A stretch of 64,000 nucleotides of DNA, from contig NZ_CP056087.1 of assembly GCF_001839655.2 (NCBI RefSeq), positions 4,650,001-4,714,000 on the forward strand. Reading direction: 5' to 3'. Below are positions 43,711 through 56,551 of this stretch, one piece after another. Position 1 is the first letter of the stretch, and each line of letters opens with the position of its first letter. This stretch comes from Pseudomonas argentinensis (GTDB lineage: Bacteria > Pseudomonadota > Gammaproteobacteria > Pseudomonadales > Pseudomonadaceae). A model generated the notes under the pieces. The model was not told where the DNA came from and ran no database searches. It saw only the letters and a list, made by a program, of their open reading frames with translations. The position numbers were made by a program, and so were the translations under genes.

Positions 43711-46541
43711 CCCAGGAACGCTACGGCATCCGCCGCTTCGCGCTGCTCAACACCGCCGGCTACAGCCTCGGCCTGTTCCCGCTGGAAAACCCGCTCTCGG
43801 TGTACGGCGCCAACAACCTCGGCAAGTCGGCGTCGATCAACGCCCTGCAGTTCCCGATCCTGGCGCGCATGTCGGACATGAGCTTCGGCAAGTACAGCCT
43901 CGAGCAGTCGCGCAAGTTCTACTTCGCCACCGACACCAGCTACATCCTCGTCGAAGTCGCCCTGCCCCATGGCCCCCACGTGATCGGCGTAGCCGGTCGC
44001 GGTCCGGGGGGCGGCTTCGGCCACCAGTTCTTCGCCTACCAGGGCGAGCTGGACCTGGATCACTACCAGCAAAACGGCACCTGCCTGCGCCAACGCGAGC
44101 TGTTCAAGAATCTCGGTCAGGCCGGCATCATCGCCTATGAACTCAAGCCCGACGAGCTGCGTCGCCTGCTGGTGGGCGGGCATACCAGTATCCCCCTGGA
44201 CCTGACCCTGATCCCGCTGCGCTCGACCAGCGAACAGAGCCTGAAGACCTTTCGCGCGCTGTTCATCAACCTCCTGCATATGCGCGAGATCACCGCGGCG
44301 AAGCTCAAGCAGCTGTTCCTCGATGCCTTCGAGCACAGCCTGCGCTCGGGCAGCGTCGACTACATCGCCGCCACCGAGGAAGCCTTCCGCGACGTGCGCC
44401 GCATGGAACAGGACTACCAGGCCCTGGTGACCGCCGGCCCGCTGATCGAAGCCCTGGCATCCGGCGTCACCCAGCGTGAGCAACTGCGCGGCAAGCTGCA
44501 TCGCCTCTCGCCCTTGCTCGATAACCTGCTGGGCACCTGGCACGACTACGCCGATGCCCGCAAGGAGGAACTGGTCATCCAGGCCGAGCACTACCGGGGC
44601 GAGCAGGACAGCCTGCAGAACGATCAGCGCGGCGGCACCCAGGAGCTGATGCGCATGGAGCGCGAGATCAGCGAGATCCAGCGCTGGCTCGGCGAGCTGG
44701 CGGTACTGAAGAACCGCTTCGCCCTGGTCGACGACGCCAAGGTACTGGAAGCCCAGTTGCTGGCCGCCAAGGATGCCCACGACGAGCTGGCCGGTGCCCT
44801 GGCGCAGTCCCGTCAGTTCTCCAGCGAAGACCTGGACGAGCGCCTGCGCGACCTGGAAAAACGCCTCAAGTCGGTCAAGCAGCAGCTCGACCATGCCGAC
44901 AACAACAGCTACTCGCGCCTGCGTGAAGAGTTCTCCCAGGCCGATGTTGATCGCCTGATGCGTCTGTTCAACGGCCAGCTGTTCAGCCTGCCCCTGGGCG
45001 ACAAAGGCATCCAGCTCGACGACGGCGATCTGTGGGTGAAATCCCTGGAGGCCATTCTCGACGGCTTCAAGGGCGAGCGCTTCCAGGTGCCTGGCCTGGA
45101 TATCGACCTGTCGAACATCGAGCCGCCGGCCCTTCAGGCCCTGGCCGACCGCGCCGCCCTGCGCGACCAGAAGGATCGCCTCGACCGCGAGCTCAAGCAG
45201 CTCAAGACCCAGCAATCGGTGGCGGCCGACCGCGCCGCCAGCAAGGCCCAGGCCGAGCAGCTGTACCAGGCGGTGCTGGATGCCCAGAAGGCCCTGGAAG
45301 ACTTCCGCAAGAGCCAGACGCTGAGCGCCGAGGAGCCGCACAAGCTGGAGAAACTCGCGCAACTGGAAGCCGCCCAGGACGAACTCAAGCGTGCCAGCGA
45401 TGCGTTCACCGAGCGGGTCCAGCAGCTGTCCGCCAAACTGCAACTGGTTGGTCGGCAGATCGCCGACCTGGAAGCCAAGGAGCGCACCCTGGAAGACGCC
45501 CTGCGCCGTCGCCAGTTGTTGCCCGCCGACCTGCCGTTCGGCACGCCCTACATGGAGCCGGTCGACGACTCCCTGGACAACCTGCTGCCGCTGCTCAACG
45601 ACTACCAGGACACCTGGCAGGGCCTGCAGCGTGTGGACGGGCAGATCGAGGCGCTGTACGCCCAGGTGCGGCTCAAGGGCGTCGCCAAGTTCGACAGCGA
45701 AGACGACATGGAGCGCCGCCTGCAGCTGCTGGTCAACGCCTATGCCCACCGCCAGGACGAAGCCCTGACGCTGGCCAAGGCGCGCCGTGCGGCGGTCACC
45801 GACATCGCCCGGACCCTGCGCAACATCCGCAGCGACTACGACAACCTCGAGCACCAGCTGGCGCTGTTCAACCGCGAGATCAACAAGCGTCAGGTCTCCA
45901 ACCTGCAGAGCTTCCGCATCGTGCTGGCCCCCAACAAGGATGCCCTGCGGCATATCGACCAGATCATCCACAGCGCCGGCCAGTACGAGGAAGGCGAAAC
46001 CCTGTCGGTGTTCGACCTGACCCAGAATGCCGAGCAGGACGCCAGGAACGAAGAAGCCAAGGACTACCTGTCGCGCCTGGTCGCCGCCAACGGCAACCAG
46101 CTGGGCCTCAAGGACCTGTTCGAGCTGGCCTTCGAGATCACCAAGGTGCACGGCCAGCCGGTGATCCACACCGACATCGACGGTGCGGCTTCCAACGGCA
46201 CCACGATGACCATCAAGGCGCTGACCAACATGTACCTGCTGCTGCACCTGATGGACCGAGACCTGGCCGGCCGGGTACGCCTGCCCTACTACCTCGACGA
46301 GGCGGCGGACATCGACGAGCGCAACCAGCAGGCGCTGATCGAAACCAGCCTGCAGCTCGGCTTCGTGCCGATCCTGGCTTCGGTAAAGCCCCAGGTGTCG
46401 GCCACCGTGGCCATCGACCTGGAAGGCGGCAGCGGCCCCAACGGCATCTACATCGACGAAGCGGACTGGAAGTACATCAAGCGCCGCGAGCAGGCCGCAA
46501 CGCCTGTCAGCAGCGAGCAGGATGCGGCCGAGCTGGCGTGA
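43707..46541 (+). CDS. mksB: MksB, SMC-like ATPase of MksBEF condensin
   Basis: 944 residues. Walker A GANNLGKS is at residues 34-41 and Walker B LPYYLDEAADIDERN near 858-872. Two coiled-coil arms (about 220-440 and 500-760) flank a hinge-like region around FDSEDDMERRLQLLVNAYAHR. MksB pumps or tethers DNA loops and helps chromosome organisation; in some bacteria MksBEF with the nuclease MksG limits plasmids. No mksG/TOPRIM-like gene follows here: a terminator and then the MCE gene come next. Confidence 0.92.
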   Translation: MTQERYGIRRFALLNTAGYSLGLFPLENPLSVYGANNLGKSASINALQFPILARMSDMSFGKYSLEQSRKFYFATDTSYILVEVALPHGPHVIGVAGRGPGGGFGHQFFAYQGELDLDHYQQNGTCLRQRELFKNLGQAGIIAYELKPDELRRLLVGGHTSIPLDLTLIPLRSTSEQSLKTFRALFINLLHMREITAAKLKQLFLDAFEHSLRSGSVDYIAATEEAFRDVRRMEQDYQALVTAGPLIEALASGVTQREQLRGKLHRLSPLLDNLLGTWHDYADARKEELVIQAEHYRGEQDSLQNDQRGGTQELMRMEREISEIQRWLGELAVLKNRFALVDDAKVLEAQLLAAKDAHDELAGALAQSRQFSSEDLDERLRDLEKRLKSVKQQLDHADNNSYSRLREEFSQADVDRLMRLFNGQLFSLPLGDKGIQLDDGDLWVKSLEAILDGFKGERFQVPGLDIDLSNIEPPALQALADRAALRDQKDRLDRELKQLKTQQSVAADRAASKAQAEQLYQAVLDAQKALEDFRKSQTLSAEEPHKLEKLAQLEAAQDELKRASDAFTERVQQLSAKLQLVGRQIADLEAKERTLEDALRRRQLLPADLPFGTPYMEPVDDSLDNLLPLLNDYQDTWQGLQRVDGQIEALYAQVRLKGVAKFDSEDDMERRLQLLVNAYAHRQDEALTLAKARRAAVTDIARTLRNIRSDYDNLEHQLALFNREINKRQVSNLQSFRIVLAPNKDALRHIDQIIHSAGQYEEGETLSVFDLTQNAEQDARNEEAKDYLSRLVAANGNQLGLKDLFELAFEITKVHGQPVIHTDIDGAASNGTTMTIKALTNMYLLLHLMDRDLAGRVRLPYYLDEAADIDERNQQALIETSLQLGFVPILASVKPQVSATVAIDLEGGSGPNGIYIDEADWKYIKRREQAATPVSSEQDAAELA

Positions 46542-46558
46542 TCCTGCCCCGGTAACGC

Positions 46559-46587
46559 AAAAGGCCCGCGGAGTACGCGGGCCTTTT
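46559..46587. terminator. Rho-independent terminator after mksB
   Basis: AAAAGGCCCGCG / CGCGGGCCTTTT with a GAGTA loop, 18 bp after the mksB stop. Confidence 0.9.
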
Positions 46588-46606
46588 CATTTCACATTAT
46601 TTGAAG

Positions 46607-46816
46607 GCTTGCGAGCTAGAGCCTGCAAGGCCTAGCCGGCCGCAAACAACAGGCGAGGAAGCGGCCAGGGTCGCGGGCGACTGTACTTTTGTACATGAGC
46701 ATGACTCGCTTCGCTCACCCTTCGGGCCACGCTAAAGCGCGTTAGCCGCAAGCGGCTGCCCGACCGGGCTGGCGATCCAGTCTGTTTTTAACGCCCCAGG
46801 GCCGACGCGCAGCTGC
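46607..46816 (+). repeat. Dispersed structured repeat element, copy B
   Basis: It shares with copy A (38791) the left end GCTTGCGAGCTAGAGCC, the core GTCGCGGGCGACTGTACTTTTGTACATGAGCA (in two pieces) and the right end AGGGCCGACGCGCAGCTGC. It carries an extra block of about 85 bp after the core, of which 46703-46757 matches 59220-59275 in opposite orientation. Fills most of the gap between mksB and the MCE gene. Confidence 0.75.
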
Positions 46817-46818
46817 CT

Positions 46819-49125
46819 TCATTTGGGCAAAGCGATTTTCGGCGCCCATTGCAGCCACTCCGGCTGCGCCTCGTCGAACAGCGCAAAGGTCTGGCCCGGC
46901 CTTGCCGCATTGCCGGTCGGTTCAGGCGTAGCGAAGGCCACCCCACCGGCGACCAGGGTCTCCACCGACTCGGTGCGCACCTGTACGCCCTTGAACAAGC
47001 CGAAATCGACGCCGAACCCGGAGCTGTTCCAGAAGCGGCTGCCGGTATGCACCAGCCCGGCATAACGGGGCTCGATCAGGATATGGATCAGCACCCGGTC
47101 GGCCGTGGCGCCCAGCTCGTAGCCGGTGACCCTGCCGACCTGCACCTCGCGGTAGCTCACTGGCGAGCCGGCCTTCAGCGAGCCGCGCCGTGGCGTGCTG
47201 AGGACCAGACGCAAGCCCGCTTCCTCGACCGCCTGCTCGGGCGCCTGCTTGAGCGCCACGAAATCGGTCTGTCGACCGTTGCCTTGGCTCGACGGCTGCA
47301 CCTCGATGTACTGCCCGCCAATCAGGGTATCCAGGTTGGAGGCACCGGTCAGGCCGATCTCGGGCTTGACCACCCAGAAGCGCGAGCCGGGGCGCAGCAC
47401 CTGCTGCGCCGCGGTGGTGATGCGCCCATGCAGCATCACCGCCTGCAGGTCGCCAGTCAGTTCGACCCGCTCGATCTTGCCGACCTGCAGACCCTTGTAG
47501 CGAATCTCGGTGCCTGGCGACAGCCCGTCGCCGCGCTCCACCCGGATGCTCAGCGCATCGCCGTTTTTCAACGAGGCTTCGCGATCGGCGTAGAGGTCGA
47601 AGCGCTGCACACGCTTGGCCTCGGCGGGCGCCTTGAGGTCATCGGTCTCGAAGGCGATGCCACCGGACATCAGGGTCTGCAGTGACTCGCTCTTCACCTC
47701 GATGCCGGACAGCCCGCCCTTGAGGGTGATACCGCTGACATTCCAGAAGCGCGTGGTGCGGTTTACCAGCCCGGCATACTCGGGCTCGATATGTACCCCC
47801 AGCACCACCTGCTTGTTGTCGCGCGAAAGCTGGAAGCTCTGCACCGAACCGACCTTCATCTGCCGGTAGAGAATCGGGCTGCCCACGTCGACCGACCCCA
47901 GGGTGTCGCTGAACAGCACCAGGTGCAGGCCCTCGGCACCGAGATCCAGCGGCGGTGCCTTGGCACGGGCGACGAAATCGCGGCGTGGTGGCCCACCCAG
48001 TTCACCTGGGCGAATGGCAATGTAGTTACCCTTGACCAGCGCCTCCAGCCCGGTGATGCCGGCCAGGGAAATCGACGGCTTGACCACCCAGAACTGACTG
48101 CCTTCGACCAGGTAGTCCTCGGCCAGCGGGTCCATGGCCAGTTCGGCGGTGGCGCTCTTCAGGTCCGGATCGACCTTGAGGGTCTTCAACAGACCGGCCT
48201 GGATGCCCTTGTACATCACCGGTGTGCGGCCGGCCTGCAGCCCTTCGAAATCGGTGAGCTTGACCACCGCCTTGATGCCGGCCTGGGCCGCGTCGAAGTC
48301 CTCGTACAAACGGAAGGGTTTGCTGGGGTCGGTAGGCGGGCTGTCCTTGCGGTGCTCCGGCGTGGCGAAGGCGATACCGCCGGCGACGATGCTGGCCAGC
48401 GACTCGCTACGGAACTTGACCCCCGAGAAGTTGGCGTCGACGCTGATCCCACTGGCGTTCCAGAATCGCGTGTGCTTGCGCACCAGATGGGCATAGGCAG
48501 GCTCGATGAACACCTTCACTTCCACCGAGGCCTGGTCTGCAGCGAGCTCGTAATCCTTCACCCGCCCTACCTGGATCTGCTTGAAGAACACCGGGCTGTC
48601 ACGGTTCAGCGAGCCCAGTCGCTCGGCCTTGAGGGTCAGGTGCAGGCCAGGCTGTTCGTCGGACAGCGGCGGGGCCTGGGCCAGGGCCTGGAAGTCGTAG
48701 GCCGGCTCACCGGTGCCTGGGCTGAAGGCGATGTAGTTACCGGATACCAGGGTTTCCAGGCCGGTGATACCGGCCAGGCTCACGCTGGGTTTCACCAGCC
48801 AGAAACGGGTGCCGGTACGCAGCTGATGCTCGATGTCCTTGTTCATCTCCAGGGTGGCGATGACCCCGCGCTGCTTGTCGCTCTTGTCCAGGGTCAGGCT
48901 GGTGACCTTGCCCACCGACATGCCCTTGAAGACCACCTCGGTCTTGCCGGCCTCGATACCTTCGCCGCTGGCGAACACCACCTGGATCTGGATGCCGGCT
49001 TCGCTATAGGCACGCCAGGCCAGCCAGCCGCCGATCAGCAGCGCGATCAGCGGCAATACCCATATGGCGGACCAGTTGGAGGCCGGACGCGTCCTGGCGG
49101 TGGGCAGATCATTCATGGTCGTCAT
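46819..49125 (-). CDS. Six-MCE-domain protein (LetB/PqiB family)
   Basis: 768 residues. One N-terminal membrane helix (WVLPLIALLIGGWLAW) is followed by six MCE (MlaD-like) domains, recognisable by openings such as IEAGKTEVVFKGMSVGKV, LNRDSPVFFKQIQVGRV, LQAGRTPVMYKGIQAG, VDVGSPILYRQMKVGSV, LSPGTEIRYKGLQVGKI and LKAGSPVSYREVQVGRV. E. coli PqiB has three and LetB seven. Stacked hexamer rings form a tunnel for phospholipids between membranes. The start overlaps the upstream PqiA-like gene by 17 nt. Confidence 0.92.
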   Translation of the reverse strand: MTTMNDLPTARTRPASNWSAIWVLPLIALLIGGWLAWRAYSEAGIQIQVVFASGEGIEAGKTEVVFKGMSVGKVTSLTLDKSDKQRGVIATLEMNKDIEHQLRTGTRFWLVKPSVSLAGITGLETLVSGNYIAFSPGTGEPAYDFQALAQAPPLSDEQPGLHLTLKAERLGSLNRDSPVFFKQIQVGRVKDYELAADQASVEVKVFIEPAYAHLVRKHTRFWNASGISVDANFSGVKFRSESLASIVAGGIAFATPEHRKDSPPTDPSKPFRLYEDFDAAQAGIKAVVKLTDFEGLQAGRTPVMYKGIQAGLLKTLKVDPDLKSATAELAMDPLAEDYLVEGSQFWVVKPSISLAGITGLEALVKGNYIAIRPGELGGPPRRDFVARAKAPPLDLGAEGLHLVLFSDTLGSVDVGSPILYRQMKVGSVQSFQLSRDNKQVVLGVHIEPEYAGLVNRTTRFWNVSGITLKGGLSGIEVKSESLQTLMSGGIAFETDDLKAPAEAKRVQRFDLYADREASLKNGDALSIRVERGDGLSPGTEIRYKGLQVGKIERVELTGDLQAVMLHGRITTAAQQVLRPGSRFWVVKPEIGLTGASNLDTLIGGQYIEVQPSSQGNGRQTDFVALKQAPEQAVEEAGLRLVLSTPRRGSLKAGSPVSYREVQVGRVTGYELGATADRVLIHILIEPRYAGLVHTGSRFWNSSGFGVDFGLFKGVQVRTESVETLVAGGVAFATPEPTGNAARPGQTFALFDEAQPEWLQWAPKIALPK

Positions 49126-49732
49126 CCGATTCCGTGTTATCCCAAATCAACCTTGGGTCGAAGGTCAGTGCTGCCAGCATGGTCAGGATCACCACACTGG
49201 CGAAGGCCACCGCTCCCACACCCGGCTCGACGCTGGCCAGGCTGCCGAACCGCACCACCGCCACGAGAATGGCGATGACGAAGATATCCAGCATGGACCA
49301 GCGTCCGATCCATTCGATGAAGCGGTACATCAAGATACGTTGCCGGGCCGACATCGGCTGATGCCGCTGCACCGAATACAGCAAAAGACCGATGCCGACC
49401 AGCTTGAAGGTCGGCACCAGAATGCTGGCGACGAACACCACGATGGCGATCGGCAGCATGCCGTTATCGACCAGGGTGATGACGCCGGACATGATGGTGT
49501 CGGGTGCCCCCTTGCCGAGGGAATTGACCGTCATGATCGGCAGCACGTTCGCGGGAATATAGAGAATCGCTGCGGTGATCAGCAGCGCCCAGGTACGGGC
49601 CAGGCTGTTGGGCTGGCGTTCGTGGATCCGCCCGCCGCAACGCGAGCAGAACTGCCGCTTCAGCTCCGGCTGGTGGCGATTGAGCTGGTGGCACTCGTGG
49701 CAGATGATCAGGCCGGCATCAATGGCGCGCAT
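49109..49732 (-). CDS. PqiA/LetA-like membrane protein, second half
   Basis: 207 residues. A zinc ribbon (CHECHQLN, then CSRCGG) precedes four membrane segments (ALLITAAILYIPANVLPIM; LPIAIVVFVASILVPTFKL; SMLDIFVIAILVAVVRFGSLASV). It corresponds to one half of enterobacterial LetA/PqiA, which is usually a single protein of two such halves. It would be the inner-membrane partner that loads lipids into the MCE tunnel. The two halves overlap by 14 nt. Confidence 0.9.
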   Translation of the reverse strand: MRAIDAGLIICHECHQLNRHQPELKRQFCSRCGGRIHERQPNSLARTWALLITAAILYIPANVLPIMTVNSLGKGAPDTIMSGVITLVDNGMLPIAIVVFVASILVPTFKLVGIGLLLYSVQRHQPMSARQRILMYRFIEWIGRWSMLDIFVIAILVAVVRFGSLASVEPGVGAVAFASVVILTMLAALTFDPRLIWDNTESDDDHE

Positions 49733-50378
49733 GGGCGTCCTCTCCGGCGAGGGCTTCCCAGATCTGGTGGGGCGACATGGTCACCTCCAGCCACACCTGC
49801 ACGAGCAACAGCGCAATGAAACAGAACAGCCCAAAGCCAATGGACAGCTCGGCGATATCCGCCAGCTTGACGATGGAGACCAGGATGCCGATCAGGTAGA
49901 CCTCGAGCATGCCCCATTCACGCATATGATGGTAAATGCGGTACAGCAGCAATCCATAGCCACGGCCGACCTTGGAACAGATGCTCAGGAGCACCAGCAG
50001 CTGGCACAGCAGCTTGAGCAGCGGAACCGCCATGCTGCACAGGAACACCACCACGGCGATGCTCTGCATGCCGGCGTCATACAGCCCCAGCACCCCGCTC
50101 CATACCGTGTCATGGGAGGTCTGCCCGAGCATGGTCATCTGCATGATCGGCTGGAAGTTGGCAGGGATATAAAGAAGGAGCGCAGCCAGCACCAGGGCCA
50201 GGCTGCGCCGTATCACCTGGGGGCGGTGGCTATACAGCTCATAGCCACAGCGCGGGCACTCGACGCGTTCGCCGTCGGCTATCTCGGGCCGACGCATCAG
50301 CAGATCGCATTCGTGGCAGGCGACCAGCTCCGTCAGAGGAACTTCAGCTAACGACTGTTGAGCAGCCGATTCGGGCAT
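49719..50378 (-). CDS. PqiA/LetA-like membrane protein, first half
   Basis: 219 residues from ATG 50376-50378 (MPESAAQQSL); an upstream in-frame start at 50453 lacks support. A zinc ribbon (CHECDLLM, then CPRCGYEL) is followed by four membrane segments (SLALVLAALLLYIPANFQPIM; GMQSIAVVVFLCSMAVPLLK; GMLEVYLIGILVSIVKLADIAEL in parts). First gene of a three-gene lipid-transport operon with the second half and the six-MCE protein. Confidence 0.9.
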   Translation of the reverse strand: MPESAAQQSLAEVPLTELVACHECDLLMRRPEIADGERVECPRCGYELYSHRPQVIRRSLALVLAALLLYIPANFQPIMQMTMLGQTSHDTVWSGVLGLYDAGMQSIAVVVFLCSMAVPLLKLLCQLLVLLSICSKVGRGYGLLLYRIYHHMREWGMLEVYLIGILVSIVKLADIAELSIGFGLFCFIALLLVQVWLEVTMSPHQIWEALAGEDAHARH

Positions 50379-50674
50379 GGATAGAGCTCTCGAAAATACC
50401 GACCATTCTAAATGAGACCCTGAAAGCAACACACCGTTATACCGATTATCCATGCGGCATACATTACCCCAGTGTTACGCCGCCCGACTCGGCCGTGCTT
50501 CGATATGCTGCCGGCTCGTCTTGGCCCTTAGGGTGGAAGACGCTTCACACTTCCACCAGCAACTCTGCGACCGTGGAGCCTTTACGTCTATTTCTTCCGT
50601 AGCCTGCGGTTGAGCGATGCGATACCCAGGTCAGCTTGCCCTGCATCTTCCTGTTTTTATGAGCCGAAAAGACG
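50379..50674. other. Intergenic region between the LetA-like operon and the rRNA operon end
   Basis: It should hold the promoter of the LetA-like operon on the minus strand. A degenerate GTAGGGTGGAC-like palindrome is seen near 50530-50560 (AGGGTGGAAGACGC / TTCACACTTCCACC). No gene is supported; a short minus-strand frame across 50631-50834 overlaps 5S rRNA and is not real. Confidence 0.6.
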
Positions 50675-50708
50675 AAACCCCAGATCTCTGTCGAGACCTG
50701 GGGTTTCT
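50675..50708 (-). terminator. rRNA operon terminator
   Basis: GAAACCCCAGATCTC and GAGACCTGGGGTTTC form a strong hairpin just beyond the 5S 3' end; read on the minus strand it is followed by pyrimidines. Confidence 0.8.
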
Positions 50709-50713
50709 TATAG

Positions 50714-50833
50714 AAGCTTGACGATGACCTACTCTCACATGGAGAAGCTCCACACTACCATCGGCGATGCATCGTTTCACTACTGAGTTCGGGATGGGAT
50801 CAGGTGGTTCCAACGCTCTATGGTCGTCAAGCA
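50714..50833 (-). rRNA. rrf: 5S ribosomal RNA
   Basis: The minus strand begins TGCTTGACGACCATAGAGCG and ends GTAGGTCATCGTCAAGCTT, a standard Pseudomonas 5S of 120 nt with pairing ends. Last gene of the operon. End positions are accurate to a few bases. Confidence 0.95.
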
Positions 50834-50967
50834 AACTGGTTGCTGCTTCGGGGTTTAGCCGCTGCAGCGAATTGGGTATGTGATGTCGGTTGGTAGTGCG
50901 TGTTCTCGCAAATCTTCGGCATTACTGTCGACTTCAACCGTCCAACAGCCAAATTGTTTGGGTGTTA

Positions 50968-53860
<2,893 letters not shown>

Positions 53861-54004
53861 ATATAACCCCAAGCAATCTGGTTACTGTCTATAACGTGAA
53901 GACGACATTCGCCGAAAATTTGCACTTGAGAACAACGCAAATTTTACCTTGACCAGATCAACTGCCAGTGAAAGCAGCCAATCAGTCACTTCTATCACAT
54001 ACCC

Positions 54005-54022
54005 AAATTTTTAAAGAACGAT
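54005..54022 (-). promoter_or_regulatory. Spacer BoxA antitermination element
   Basis: On the minus strand GTTCTTTAAAAATTTG lies in the tRNA-23S spacer, matching the rrn BoxA that loads NusB/NusE for antitermination before 23S. Confidence 0.6.
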
Positions 54023-54118
54023 GTATCGACTGGTCAAAGACCAGAAATCAACATTCTCTCTGCCACCGGCAGGAATGCTCATTTCTGAACTCTCAACGTA
54101 ACGACTGTAACCCGAAAG

Positions 54119-54194
54119 TGGTGGAGCCAAGCGGGATCGAACCGCTGACCTCCTGCGTGCAAGGCAGGCGCTCTCCCAGCTGAGCTATGGCCCC
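54119..54194 (-). tRNA. tRNA-Ala (TGC)
   Basis: 76 nt including CCA. Acceptor arms GGGGCCA / TGGCTCC, anticodon loop with TGC in CTTGCAC, T arm GGTTCGATCC. Second spacer tRNA of the rRNA operon. Confidence 0.96.
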
Positions 54195-54213
54195 GTATCA
54201 TCTGCACCTGAAT

Positions 54214-54290
<77 letters not shown>

Positions 54291-54308
54291 ATAACAGGGC
54301 GGCACCAA

Positions 54309-54371
54309 GCCGACCTCACCCTACTCTCTACAACAGCGTGGGGTGCGCTCCAACCAACTGAGCACCGGCCT
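54309..54371 (-). pseudogene. Decayed tRNA-Ile copy in the 16S-tRNA spacer
   Basis: Reading the minus strand, 54371-54331 resembles the 5' half of tRNA-Ile (GCTCAGTTGGTTGGAGCGCACCCC) and 54322-54309 the GGGTGAGGTCGGC of its variable region. In between the anticodon loop is replaced by a longer CACGCTGTTGTAGAGAGTA. The 3' T arm and acceptor strand are missing. It lies 18 nt upstream of the intact tRNA-Ile. Confidence 0.65.
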
Positions 54372-54452
54372 AGGCAAGGCGTTACAGCATCGTCTTCTAC
54401 AATGAATCAAGCAATTCGTGTGGGAGCTTATGAATAAGCTGCGATCTTCGAT

Positions 54453-55988
<1,536 letters not shown>

Positions 55989-56154
55989 AATACTGCTTGG
56001 GTTTTGAGAAAACCCTAAACTTGGCTCAGCAATCGCAAACCTCTCTATCGCTAGAGAGTTAACTCTCGAATTAACGAGTGTTTACTTGTGATGCTGATAA
56101 TCTTGCGATCAGTCAGTCTTAACCCACAAGCACCCACACGAATTGCTTGATTCA

Positions 56155-56172
56155 GTTGTTAAAGAACGGTTG
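56155..56172 (-). promoter_or_regulatory. Leader BoxA antitermination element
   Basis: On the minus strand CGTTCTTTAACAACTGAA lies between the promoters and 16S, matching rrn leader BoxA. Confidence 0.65.
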
Positions 56173-56202
56173 GCTGAGGCTTTCGTCTCAACCGAGGCGC
56201 GC

Positions 56203-56230
56203 ATCTTACAGCACCCTCATTTGCTGTCAA
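56203..56230 (-). promoter_or_regulatory. rRNA promoter 4 (nearest to 16S)
   Basis: Minus strand TTGACA (56225-56230), 16-bp spacer, TAAGAT (56203-56208), then GC-rich GCGCGCC discriminator. Confidence 0.85.
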
Positions 56231-56310
56231 GCTGTTTTTGAAGAACTTTTTCTTTCTTCTCAACACCTTGCAGCGCCCGACCAGATCATCTTCTCTCCAG
56301 CGGGAGGCGC

Positions 56311-56338
56311 ATTCTACAGCGTTACAAACCGCTGTCAA
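56311..56338 (-). promoter_or_regulatory. rRNA promoter 3
   Basis: Minus strand TTGACA (56333-56338), 16-bp spacer, TAGAAT (56311-56316), then GCGCCTCCC discriminator, the form of stringently and growth-rate-controlled promoters. Confidence 0.9.
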
Positions 56339-56417
56339 CACCCTCTTTTACCGCCTTCGATCAAACCTGATCGAACCATCAACAGCGCCACTCAAACCGC
56401 CCTGTCGATGCCGGCGC

Positions 56418-56445
56418 ATTCTACTCGAATTCGCCGCCCGTGCAA
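56418..56445 (-). promoter_or_regulatory. rRNA promoter 2
   Basis: Minus strand TTGCAC (56440-56445), 16-bp spacer, TAGAAT (56418-56423), then GCGCCGGC discriminator. Confidence 0.75.
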
Positions 56446-56514
56446 CCTTTATTTTCATCTAACTCTTTGTATTCAAAGGAGTTTTCAGATCAGGCTGCGC
56501 CGGAAGTGGTGCGC

Positions 56515-56542
56515 ATTATAGGCCCCCAGAAACTCAGGTCAA
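56515..56542 (-). promoter_or_regulatory. rRNA promoter 1 (most distal)
   Basis: Minus strand TTGACC (56537-56542), 16-bp spacer, TATAAT (56515-56520), then GCGCACC. It begins 10 bp after the msrQ stop region. Confidence 0.85.
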
Positions 56543-56551
56543 CCCTTTATT

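Noticed and set aside
43200..46247. Minus-strand open frame of 1015 codons antisense to mksB
   Set aside because: Composition is the usual antisense shadow of a GC-rich gene (Gln/Leu/Val/His-rich, no domain), and mksB is clearly real.
46588..46818. CRISPR-like repeats
   Set aside because: Repeated parts occur once per locus at distant positions without regular spacers; a dispersed element, not an array.
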